NCBI GenBank assembly: GCA_014843695.1
Contig: CM026404.1
Coordinates: 51,206,122-51,270,121, forward strand
Length of the DNA stretch: 64,000 nt
Source of the DNA: Archivesica marissinica
Taxonomy: Eukaryota > Mollusca > Bivalvia > Venerida > Vesicomyidae
Reading direction: 5' to 3'
Below, one piece after another: positions 45,973 to 55,997 of the stretch (its first letter is position 1; every line of letters starts with the position of its first letter). The translations under genes were made by a program, and so were the position numbers. The notes under the pieces are model-generated. The model did no database searches and had not been told where the DNA came from. It saw only the letters and a program-made list of their open reading frames with translations.

Positions 45973-46604
45973 TTGACATTATACTAGAACCTAAATTTAG
46001 AATATCGTTAACCAAATTTCGGACATCATCCCATGAACTAGCAATAGAACAAACTTACCACGGAATGTACCGGTATATATTGTAATAATAGAATGACCGA
46101 AAGTGAGTATCATTTTCTTCTTATTTGCCCTAAATTTAGAGATTTAAGAAAAAAATATCTGAAACGCTACTATTACACTTGGCCGACCGAACAAAAGTTT
46201 ATTACCTTACTTACACAGACTAATAGGAAAACCTGTCCAAATTTATATATTACGCAAGTTTAGCAAGAAATTAATAATTTTATACACCACAACCATCTAT
46301 GCTCTTCTGAAAATGTATCCATGCCTTTCCATTGTACTTTGTTTATGTTTATGTATTGTTTGCTATAAATATGTTATCATATTTAATGCAATAAATATAT
46401 TATAGTTATAATTGTATATATATATACAAGATTAAATAAATAACTTTGCCATCCCGTCTGTGTACTTTGCTTGGTTTAAACATATTTATTCCACTATATA
46501 CATTCACAAAACAATACATGCACACAAAATCAAAGAATAGGAAAGGATTAAAATGGAAACAGAGCTTATATAGTTTCTCTCCTTTGAGTACTTTGTTTGT
46601 TCTT
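45973..46604. other. intron 1, single-copy part
   Basis: AT-rich; no exon, domain or repeat family recognised. Confidence 0.4.
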
Positions 46605-46845
46605 GGGTTTTAAAGTCGCACCAACAGCCTAGTTGCTATGGCGACTCTCCAGCTAGTATTAGTGGAGGAAGACCTCGGGTGCCCCTCCGAGCAGTATTGC
46701 AGGCATAAACCGGGTAGAACCACAAACCTTCAGCAAGCTTCCTCACATGATAATATTCGACACAACCAATGGGATTAGAACCTACAGTGGTAAGGGACAA
46801 GTGGTTCGAAGTTAACGACCGTAACCACGTTGGGGTTCATAATAG
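46605..46845 (-). mobile_element. SINE of the 9,880-type family
   Basis: On the minus strand a tRNA-like head (aacgtggttacggtcgttaa) with a B-box-like aggttctaatccc is followed by a body containing cacccgaggtcttcctccac and gctggagagtcgccatagca. It shares the body with 9,880-10,017. Confidence 0.7.
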
Positions 46846-46859
46846 ATGTATCTATTTAC

Positions 46860-47246
46860 ATTTGACATCTGGTCTGGATTCATCATAGATGTTATAAAAT
46901 AATGCAGCAACTAATTATCTTTGATGCCCAGTCGGGATTCAGTATAAATGTTATATACACTAATTAATTACCTTTGATGTCCTGTCAGGGTTCAGCATAG
47001 AGGCTATATTAATTAACTAATTACCTTTGATGTCCTGTCAGGGTTCAGCATAGAGGCTATATTAATTAACTAATTACCTTTGATGTCCTGTCAGGGTTCA
47101 GCATAGAGGCTATATTAATTAACTAATTATCTTTGATGTCCTGTCAGGGTTCAGCATAGAGGCTATATTAATTAATTAATTACCTTTGATGTCCTGTCAG
47201 GGTTCAGCATAGAGGTTATATTAATTAATTAATTAACTTTGATGTC
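46860..47246 (-). repeat. ~54-bp minisatellite in intron 1 derived from the exon 1 end (left part)
   Basis: Plus-strand units tgatgtcctgtcagggttca gcatagaggctatattaatt aactaattacctt. On the minus strand each unit reads GACATCAAAG|gtaatt, the end of exon 1 and its donor. Split from the right part by the transposon at 47,247-48,338. Confidence 0.92.
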
Positions 47247-48338
47247 CAGGGTTCCCGCTGTCGGTCGCGTTTGTCGCCAAATGCGCATAAAAATTAAATC
47301 TGGCTCCAAAAAATTTCAGTTGGCGAAAATCCTTGCCAATAAATATCGGCAAAATAACATTTTTCAAGAAACATATTCGGCCGAAAATCCATGAAAGTGA
47401 AGGTCGCGTGTGCGGTCATGCGTGCGATGATGACAAGCGTTTGTTTATTGGAAATCAGCTGTTTGGCACTTGATTGCATGGGGTGTTGAGAAGTTGGTGA
47501 CATTTTAATTACGGATAATTGGATTAAATGGCGGTCTTTAATCCTACAACTGATTAGCACAGATATTTCTGTACATCAGAATTTGATAATGCAGTGTTTT
47601 CTCACTGTGCGTTTCTTGCGCTTTTGATGCAATGAAATGGCCAGAGACGCAATGAGAATCATTGAATACGTTTTCTGTGACGCAACAATATTTTGACAGC
47701 AGATTATATGGACCTTTCTGCAGGGATAAAATGTACAAGATCACCGAGTACTTGTTCATTGACGAGACGCTTTTACTTGTTACAATTATGTACAACGAAA
47801 AGCGTTCAGATGATACAGATAAGTAAGTACGTCATATGTCGGGAAATGCCCACTACTGAAATAGGTTTAGTTTCCAAGCAGAATAATTCTGCTAATCCTG
47901 AAACCCCAGAATATGATTCGGCCCAGACAATTTCCAACCATGAAAGTACTGACACACCTTCAGTTTAGTGATATGACTAATAGTCCCTACAAACGTAAAA
48001 CTGTATCAAAACGCGAATTTAGAACGTAGTGGGTGCAATAATATGCCTAGATAGTCTTAGTGCATTTTCCAAATTTGATTTTTTATGATTGGTAGGTAAT
48101 AAGTTACACAGTATTTATGTATTCATAAGTACATGTAGACAACTACAGCAGAAGTACAAGTAATTAACAGTAGTACATGCACACCAGTTGACAACTTGTT
48201 TAACATCAGCACATACCAGATGTCCGATTGAATATGGCACTATACACTGCTGGCTCCAAGATTGGAGCCATTGGCGCAAACTTTTTCTGATTGGCGAATT
48301 TGCTGGAGCAAACTAAAATTGACCCAGAGGAAACCCTG
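47247..48338. mobile_element. CAGGG-ended DNA transposon inserted in the intron 1 array
   Basis: The 1,092-bp insert begins CAGGGTTCCCGCTGTCGGTC and ends GAGGAAACCCTG. It is flanked by gatgtc on both sides (47,241-47,246 and 48,339-48,344), and the array continues on either side. Open frames (minus 47,294-47,560; plus 47,693-47,968) have no recognisable transposase. Relatives are at 62,555-63,421 and 63,949 onward. The ends are hAT-like, with tentative assignment. Confidence 0.8.
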
Positions 48339-49200
48339 GATGTCCTGTCAGGGTTCAGCATAGAGGATATATACACTAACTAATTACCTTTGATTTCCTG
48401 TCTGGGTTCTACGAAGATGTTATATTAATTAATTACCTTTGATGTCCTGTCTGGGTTCAGCATAGAGGTTATATTAATTAATTACCTTTGATGTCCTGTC
48501 TGGGTTCTGCGAAGATGTTATATACACTAACTAATTACCTTTGATGTCCTGTCTGGGTTCTGTGTACCTTTGATGTCCTGTCTGGGTTCTGCGTACCTTT
48601 GATGTCCTGTCTTGGTTCTGCGTACCTTTGATGTCCTGTCTGGGTTCTGCGTACCTTTGATGTCCTGTCTTGGTTCTGCATACCTTTGATGTCCTGTCTT
48701 GGTTCTGCGAAGATGTTATATACACTAACTAATTACCTTTGATGTCCTGTCTGGGTTCTGCGTACCTTTGATGTCCTGTCTGGGTTCTGCGTACCTTTGA
48801 TGTCCTGTCTTGGTTCTGCGTACCTTTGATGTCCTGTCTTGGTTCTGCGAAGATGTTATATACACTAACTAATTACCTTTGATGTCCTGTCTGGGTTCTG
48901 CGAAGATGTTATATACACTAACTAATTACCGTTGATGTCCTGTCTGGGTTCTGCATACCTTTGATGTCCTGTCTTGGTTCTGCATACCTTTGATGTCCTG
49001 TCTTGGTTCTGCGTACCTTTGATGTCCTGTCTGGGTTCTGCGTACCTTTGATGTCCTGTCTTGGTTCTGCGAAGATGTTATATACACTAACTAATTACCT
49101 TTGATGTCCTGTCTGGGTTCTGTGAATATGTTATATACACTAATTACCTTTGATGTCCTGTCTGGGTTCAGCATAGAGACTATATTCAGTAATTAATTAC
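48339..49200 (-). repeat. 29/54-bp minisatellite in intron 1 derived from the exon 1 end (right part)
   Basis: Short 29-bp units (tgtcctgtctgggttctgcg tacctttga) alternate with long units carrying gaagatgttatatacactaac taattac. On the minus strand the short unit reads AACCCAGACAGGACATCAAAG followed by gtacgcag, and the long unit ends in the genuine donor GACATCAAAG|gtaatt. The array directly abuts exon 1 at 49,201. Confidence 0.93.
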
Positions 49201-49302
49201 CTTTGATGTCCTGTCTGGGTTCTGCGAAGATGTTATATATATCGTGTTCACGCACTATCACTGGTTCAGCTCGTGTACAAACACCAGTGTTTTCCATATC
49301 CG
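49201..49302 (-). CDS. exon 1 (of those found) of CUB-type membrane protein
   Basis: Acceptor atcttgtttctgtgttacag precedes CGGATATGG; donor ATCAAAG|gtaatt follows. The exon is 2 nt + 33 codons + 1 nt. The peptide DMENTGVCTRAEPVIVREHD continues IYNIFAEPRQDIK. Its Cys fits the first cysteine of a CUB domain. The phase 1 end joins exon 2 to make a Gly codon. It is internal, so at least one more upstream exon with a signal peptide is expected, but I could not identify it between here and HDHD5. The sequence FAEPRQDIK and the donor are the seed of the intron 1 minisatellite. Confidence 0.75.
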
Positions 49303-50389
49303 CTGTAACACAGAAACAAGATCACAGTACCGGCAAGCACTTTGGATGTATGATTATTGATGATTTTGTAAATAAATATCCACAAGGGGAGGTAATTCAC
49401 AAATGTATTTGGTACAAGGCGACTGCCCCCAGGGTGTCTCGCCACGAGCGATTGAGGGTATAAGCGCTGGTTGAACAAAATAAAAAATGTCTTTTATGCT
49501 TTCAAAAATATAGCCAAAATTCAAGTTGAAGGTCAGTGGTAGGGTGGGCCTTACTGTTGGTTTACAGAATTAGACATTGGATGTGTACGCAAAGTTTCAA
49601 AGCTATAACTTTCATTGTTTTTGAAAAATGTTAATGTTCGTAAAAAATAATTTCTGAAATCAGACTATTTTTGGCCAAAGTTCAAGGTCACTACTGGGGG
49701 TGGAGACTTACTGCAGGTGTAGAGAATTAGTCTCAGTGTGTATGCATAGTTACAAAAGCAACAACTTGGACGGATTTTAAGAAATGATGTTTGTGGGGTA
49801 TTTTTGGACGGATAAATAATTTCTGATATCGGACTATTTTTGGCCACAAGTCAAGCTAAATGTCACTATTGGGGGTTGGGACTTACTGTGGGTGAAGATA
49901 ATTAGTTCTCCGATGTGTAAGCGAAGCTTCAAAGCAATATGTTTGATGGTTTTTGAGAAATGAATTTTTTTAATTTTTGAAATTAGACTATTATTGGTTC
50001 AAGGCCACTCTTGGGGGGGGGGGGGACTTGTTTAGGAGGCAGGGAAATACCTTAGAAACAGTACACAAGTTATCAAAGCATTATATTCGACCGTTTTTAG
50101 TAATGTGTAAATATGTAATTGTTGATGGTGCCGCTACGAAAAGTTGGCTGCTTAGTCTCAATTTCCAAATAACGTGGACGAGACAAAAAACCAGTGGATT
50201 ATGGGATATGTGGGTACATCAAAAATTGTAATGTCACGATTTTGAATTATCAGGTTACTGTTTTGATACTCGAGTTTGCATTGCACATTCGTGGGTTACT
50301 AGTAATTTAGACAAGATTATCTGAAGTAACCTGATAATCCTTTTATGACACTCATAAACATACATGTATTACCCAACCACTAACTGTAT
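49303..50389. repeat. degenerate ~160-170-bp tandem repeat (about 49,500-50,110) and flanks
   Basis: A block with caaggtcactactgggggtg, acttactg, agaattag, gcaaagtttcaaagctat and ttttgaaaaatg recurs about 3.5 times with heavy divergence. A G-run is present near 50,015. The remainder shows no exon or known element. Confidence 0.65.
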
Positions 50390-51848
50390 ACAAGGAGCAG
50401 TGTACGGTATACAAGGGAGCAGTGTACGGTATACAAGGGAGCAGTGTACAGTATACAAGGAGCAGTGTACGGTATACAAGGGAGAAGTGTACGGTATACA
50501 AGGGAGCAGTGTACAGTATACAAGGAGCAGTGTACGGTATACAAGGGAGAAGTGTATGGTATACAAGGGAGAAGTGTACGGTATACAAGGGAGCAGTGTA
50601 TGGTATACAAGGGAGAAGTGTATGGTATACAAGGGAGAAGTGTACGGTATACAAGGGAGAAGTGTACGGTATACAAGGGAGAAGTGTATGGTATACAAGG
50701 AGCAGTGTACGGTATACAAGGGAGAAGTGTACGGTATACAAGGAGAAGTGTACGGTATACAAGGGAGAAGTGTATGTATACAAGGGAGAAGTGTACGGTA
50801 TACAAGGGAGCAGTGTACGTATACAAGGGAGAAGTGTATGGTATACAAGGGAGAAGTGTATGGTATACAAGGGAGAAGTGTACGGTATACAAGGGAGAAG
50901 TGTATGGTATACAAGGGAGAAGTGTACGGTATACAAGGGAGAAGTGTATGGTATACAAGGGAGCAGTGTATGTATACAAGGGAGAAGTGTATGGTATACA
51001 AGGGAGAAGTGTACGGTATACAAGGGAGAAGTGTACGGTATACAAGGGAGAGTGTACGGTATACAAGGAGAATGTATGGTATACAATGGAGAAGTGTACG
51101 GTATACAAGGAGCAGTGTACGGTATACAAGGGAGAAGTGTACAGTATACAAGGGAGCAGTGAACAGTATACAAGTATACAGGAGAAGTGTATGGTATACA
51201 AGGGAGAAGTGTACGGTATACAAGGGAGCAGTGTATGTATACAGGGAGAATGTATGGTATACAAGGGAGAAGTGTACGGTATACAAGGGAGAAGTGTATG
51301 GTATACAAGGGAGAAGTGTACGGTATACAAGGAGAAGTGTACGGTATACAAGGGAGAAGTTACGGTATACAAGGAAAGAGAAGTGTACGGTATACAGGAG
51401 CAGTGTACAGTATACAAGGGAAAGTGTACGGTATACAAGGGAGAAGTGTATGGTATACAAGGGAAAGTGTACAGTATACAAGGGAGCAGTGTACAGTATA
51501 CAGGACAGTGTACAGTATCAAGGGAGAAGTGTATGGTATACAAGGGAGCAGTGTACAGTATACAAGGGAGAAGTGTATGGTATACAAGGGAGCAGTGTAC
51601 AGTATACAAGGGAGAAGTGTACGGTATACAAGGGAGCAGTGTATGGTATACAAGGGAGAAGTGTACGGTATACAAGGGAGCAGTGTACGGTATACAAGGG
51701 AGAAGTGTACAGTATACAAGGGAGAAGTGTACAGTATACAAGGGAGAAGTGTACGGTATACAAGGGAGAAGTGTACGGTATACAAGGGAGCAGTGTACGG
51801 TATACAAGGGAGAAGTGTATGGTATACAAGGGAGCAGTGTATGGTATC
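50390..51848 (+). repeat. 22-bp minisatellite, left part, about 66 copies
   Basis: Unit gtatacaagggagaagtgta cg with gaa/gca, acg/atg/aca and ggg/gg variants. Frames are open on both strands for hundreds of codons purely because of the repeat. The array continues at 53,566 on the other side of a LINE. Confidence 0.95.
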
Positions 51849-51849
51849 A

Positions 51850-53563
51850 TCAATCCTCTTCACCCCGGTTGGGGTATAGGGCCTTCATCAATGCTCTCCA
51901 CTTGGACCGGTCCGTTGCTGCTGCTTTGGCTTCCCCCCAGGACATCCTGCTTCGGCGCAGCTCACTGTCCAGAGTCCTTCGCCATGTCGTAACTGGTCGA
52001 CCTCTTTTCCGTGTGCCCTGTGGATTCCAATCCAGTGCTTGGCGTGCTATGTTGGGCTGGTCTCGTCGTAGAGTGTGCCCTATCCACCGCCACTTCCTCT
52101 GTGTGATAGAGTCTGTGATGGGGTCCTGTCTTGTTTGCCGCCACAACTCCTGGTTGGTGATCTTTTCTGGCCATCTGATGTGTAGGATCTGTCTGAGGCA
52201 GTTGTTGATGAATACCTGTAGTTTGTGGTCAAGGCCCTTGGTGCGTCTCCAGGTCTCAGCTCCGTACAAGAGGACTGTCTTAACATTCGTCTCAAACAGT
52301 TTGAGCTTTGTCTTGAGGTGGATGTTATTGTTGTTCCATACTGGCTTCAACGTCACAAAGGCATGTCGTGCTTTCCCAATACGGGCTTGGATGTCTTCTT
52401 CTGTTCCCCCCGTTTTGCTGATGACACTGCCGAGGTAGGTGAAGGAGTCAACATTATCGATTGGATGGCCATCTATCTGAATGGGTATGTTCCTTGCCGC
52501 GTTTACCCTGAGGCACTTGGTCTTCTTAATGTTGATCTCCAGCCCTGTAGTCTTCGCAACTGTGTGTAAGCGTTCTGACTTCTGTTGCATGTGTTGGTGT
52601 GTGTGGGACAGGAGGCCTATATCGTCCGCAAAGTCGAGGTCCTCCAACTTCTCTGTAAGTGTCCACTGTATTCCTCTTGGTCTGTCTACTGTCGTTCTCA
52701 TTATCCAGTCCAGTACGACGGAGGAAATGAGAGGCGAGAGCATACAGCCCTGACGGACGCCGGTGCTGACGGGAAATGGCTGTGAAAGGTTCATGTCATG
52801 GATCACATGGCAAGTGGTGTTGTTGTACAGGCTCCGAATAATGTTGATGATCTTTCCTGGTATGCCGTAGTGCCCGAGGATGCTCCATATGACGTCTCTA
52901 TCAATCGTGTCAAACGCTTTCTTGAAATCGATGAAGTTGATGTAGATTGGAGACTGCCATTCGATGGACTGTTCAACGATGATGCGGAGTGTTGCTATCT
53001 GATCCGTGCATGATCTTCCTGCCCTGAATCCTGCCTGTTCTTCCCTCAGCTTGGCGTTCACTGCATTCTTGATCCTTTCTAGTAGGAGTCTTGTGAGGAC
53101 TTTACTTGGGATAGACAGTAGCTGGATGCCCCTCCAATTCTGGCAGTTGCTGAGGTCACCCTTCTTGGGTAGCTTGACGATGTGCCCTACTCTCCATTCT
53201 TCTGGAACCACTTCTTCATCCCAGACTTGCTGTAGAAGGTTTAGTAGTAGTGCTGCTGTGGTCTCAGTCGATGCCTTCAGTGCTTCTGGTGGGATGTTGT
53301 CTGGCCCCGGTGCTTTCCCATTTTTTATCTTGTTGATGGCCCTTGTCACTTCATTCCTTGTGATCTGTCCCATCTCTACTTCCAGTTCTGGTCCGTCTGC
53401 TATGTCTGGTGGGTTGGTCACAGGTGTACCGCTGAGTAGTTCCTGCTTTTTGTGGTGTTGGTTTCTGTAGCGAGTTGTTGTTTTACGCGGTAGGGGTGCT
53501 GGCCCTACGCACAACCTTCCTCCTTTCTCAGTCGGGCTTAGGACCGTCCATGGCGGAGTTGAT
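51850..53563 (-). mobile_element. 5'-truncated non-LTR retrotransposon (LINE)
   Basis: A 1.7-kb insertion splits the 22-bp minisatellite. The 5' part, including any endonuclease, is missing. The reverse transcriptase frame runs to tandem stops (TGATGA) only a few bases before the array resumes, so the 3' UTR is almost absent. A short gtat occurs at both junctions, but it is part of the array unit, so a target duplication cannot be confirmed. Confidence 0.9.
51850..53563 (-). CDS. LINE reverse transcriptase, C-terminal ~570 residues, open frame
   Basis: Starting near SPTEKGGRLCVGPAPLP, the frame contains the RT landmarks in order: NGKAPGPDNIPPEALK, KKGDLSNCQNWRGIQLLSIP, EEQAGFRAGRSCTDQI, FIDFKKAFDTIDR, GVRQGCMLSPLI and the catalytic FADD in DFADDIGLL. 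Then come SFTYLGSVIS and the C-terminal KWRWIGHTLRRD and RKRGRPVTTWRR. It ends PNRGEED before TGA TGA. There is no frameshift or stop, so the copy is young. The array on its 5' side extends the open frame artificially. The clade (RTE-like or another) cannot be fixed without a tree. Confidence 0.9.
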
Positions 53564-53565
53564 CG

Positions 53566-54470
53566 TATACAAGGGAGAAGTGTATGGTATACAAGGGAGA
53601 AGTGTACGGTATACAAGGAGCAGTGTACGGTATACAAGGGAGAAGTGTACGGTATACAACGGAGCAGTGTATGGTATACAAGGAGCAGTGTACAGTATAC
53701 AAGGGAGAAGTGTACGGTATACAAGGGAGAAGTGTATGGTATACAAGGAGCAGTGTACAGTATACAAGGGAGAAGTGTACGGTATACAAGGGAGCAGTGT
53801 ATGGTATACAAGGGATAAGTGTATGGTATACAAGGGAGAAGTGTACGGTATACAAGGGGAAAGTGTACGGTATACAAGGAGCAGTGTACGGTATACAAGG
53901 AGCAGTGTATGGTATACAATGGAGAAGTGTACGGTATACAAGGAGCAGTGTATGGTATACAATGGAGAAGTGTATGGTATACAAGGAGCAGTGTACGGTA
54001 TACAAGGGAATAGTGTACAGTATACAAGGAGCAGTGTACGGTATACAAGGGAGCAGTATATGGTATACAAGGGAGAAGTGTACAGTATACAAGGGAGCAG
54101 TGTACGGCATACAAGGGAGCAGTATATGGTATACAAGGGAGAAGTGTACAGTATACAAGGGAGCAGTGTACGGCATACAAGGGAGCAGTATATGGTATAC
54201 AAGGGAGAAGTGTACGGTATACAAGGGAGCAGTGTACGGTATACAAGGGAGAAGTGTACGGTATACAAGGGAGAAGTGTATGGTATACAATGGAGAAGTG
54301 TACGGTATACAAGGGAGAAGTGTACGGTATACAATGGAGAAGTGTACAGTATACAAGGGAAATGTGTATGGTAATTAAGGGAGAAGTATATGGTATACAA
54401 GGGAGAAGTGTACAGTATATAAGGGAGCAGTGTACGGTATACAAGGGAGAAGTATACGGTACACAAGTCT
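53566..54470 (+). repeat. 22-bp minisatellite, right part, about 41 copies
   Basis: Same unit as 50,390-51,848. A short run of duplicated units (acggcatacaagggagcagt atatgg) recurs near 54,110 and 54,170, showing recent local duplication. Confidence 0.95.
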
Positions 54471-54744
54471 ATACAATAAACTATTGTCATTGTTGTTGTG
54501 GTATATATATATACCCCTATATATATAGGGTTAGGGTTTACCTTATGAAAAAACTTTTTACCTGAGCTTAAATTAGGGAGAAGACAGGCACATCTTGGAT
54601 ACTTCTTACATTGTGTGAGAAGGAAATAAAAAAGTAAAGTGTGTGCTTGTTTATTATAGTGTCACCTCTATTTAAAGGGCCAGCCATTTCTGACTTATGA
54701 GACACATCTTTTTATGAACATCAGTACTTCCCGAATCCTATGTT
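54471..54744. other. spacer, no gene recognised
   Basis: Includes atatatagggttagggttta at about 54,522, a chance telomere-like pair. Confidence 0.4.
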
Positions 54745-54860
54745 TAGTTTATACACATTTATTTTAGCTCGATTGCGAAACAAGTTATTTCAACTTATAT
54801 AAATCACTCTCGAGACCTCATTCCTAATGGAATCCATCGCCACGAGGGAGAGAGAATCCT
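54745..54860 (-). mobile_element. Leu-type SINE, 5'-truncated
   Basis: tagtttatacacatttatttt agctcgattgcgaaacaag followed by aatcactctcgagacctcat tcctaatggaatccat matches the 3' half of the SINE at 5,752-5,985. Confidence 0.85.
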
Positions 54861-55997
54861 ATGTTTGTATGCCAGGCGCCAAGCTAGTAGGCAATCGGTA
54901 ACCATTATTTAACTAGCTGACGGCTCACCAACCAGAACGAACTCCTGATGAGATTCAGTAGTAGGCCACGGAGAAGTAAATATGTGTGATACTAGTGCAG
55001 GTTTATACCAAGGAGTTACATGTACTATGTGTTGGGGTTGTGCACACATTTAGGATGCTTAGTCATGCCCATACAATCATGTACAAGGTGTATAATACTA
55101 TTTGGAGATTTGTGCAGTTTTTCAAAGGTTTTTTTTGTGTATTTGGAGATTTGTGCAGTTTTTTGAAGGTTTTTTTGTGTATTTGGAGATTTTTGCAGTT
55201 TTTCCCATTTTTTGACACACTTAAAAGTTTTTATTATCCAATTTTCGTATATATTTTAGCCATTGGCGATCACCAACGCAGGCCCTGTACCTACCATTGA
55301 ACTCATCCGCCATCACAGCGGTGCAGAGACAAAGCCAAATCACCAGCACACCCTTCATTATTCTTTCTTACAGATCGTATACATCTCTGAAAAACAACAG
55401 AATCATACACATACCAGTACAGAATCAGCTAGAAGCGTGACATGTCTGTCATCATACACATACCAGTACAGAATCAGCTAGAAGCGTGACATGTCTGTCA
55501 TCATACACATGACGTGAGCGGTCTATCTTTTTGACCGCAACTTATATACATGTATACATGTCATACTATGTTCCATTAATGTCAAAGTTGATGGTCCAAT
55601 GTGGGTTTAAACTTGAGACCACTGCATTTGCAGTTCAACGTTGAAACCGTTTGAACACATATCCGATTTATTCTATGCATCGAAAATATACGGCATATTA
55701 AAAGGACTTAAGATTATAGGGTAAAAATATCCGTAATCGTATACATCCGAAATTATGCAACTTTCCGGTAAAATAAACGGACTAATCAGGAAAAAATGAA
55801 ACATATAATGCAATAAATCATTGCTAACAGTTAATTTAATGAAGAATGTATTAAATAACTTAGAACAAAAGATTGAAGAGAATACAAAAACGATAATACA
55901 CCTGAATTAATTTTACCTGTAATTAATTACTTCCGTAAACATAAAACGCCACCTATGAATTACCTCCCTTATTTCGTAATTTGGAGTACGTTCGTAT
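54861..55997. other. spacer with two short tandem repeats
   Basis: 55,103-55,205 holds about three copies of tttggagatttgtgcagttt ttcaaaggtt. 55,402-55,510 holds about two copies of a ~54-bp unit (catacacataccagtacaga atcagctagaagcgtgacat). No exon is supported. Confidence 0.5.

Noticed and set aside
47693..47968. Small gene inside the 47,247 transposon
   Set aside because: The 91-codon frame has no domain I recognise and no splice context; it may be part of a decayed transposase but I cannot support it.
50352..51992. Overlapping repeat-peptide frames in all directions
   Set aside because: Artefact of the 22-bp minisatellite. Only the LINE reverse transcriptase part of the long minus-strand frame is real coding sequence.
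54522..54542. Telomeric repeat (TTAGGG)
   Set aside because: Only two adjacent units (gggttagggttt) in a TA-rich stretch; no array.
55402..55510. Tandemly duplicated small exon (ctgtactg|gtatgt on the minus strand)
   Set aside because: The 31-nt 'exon' has a stop in the phase needed to join exon 1 of the CUB-type gene; it is more simply a 54-bp tandem duplication.
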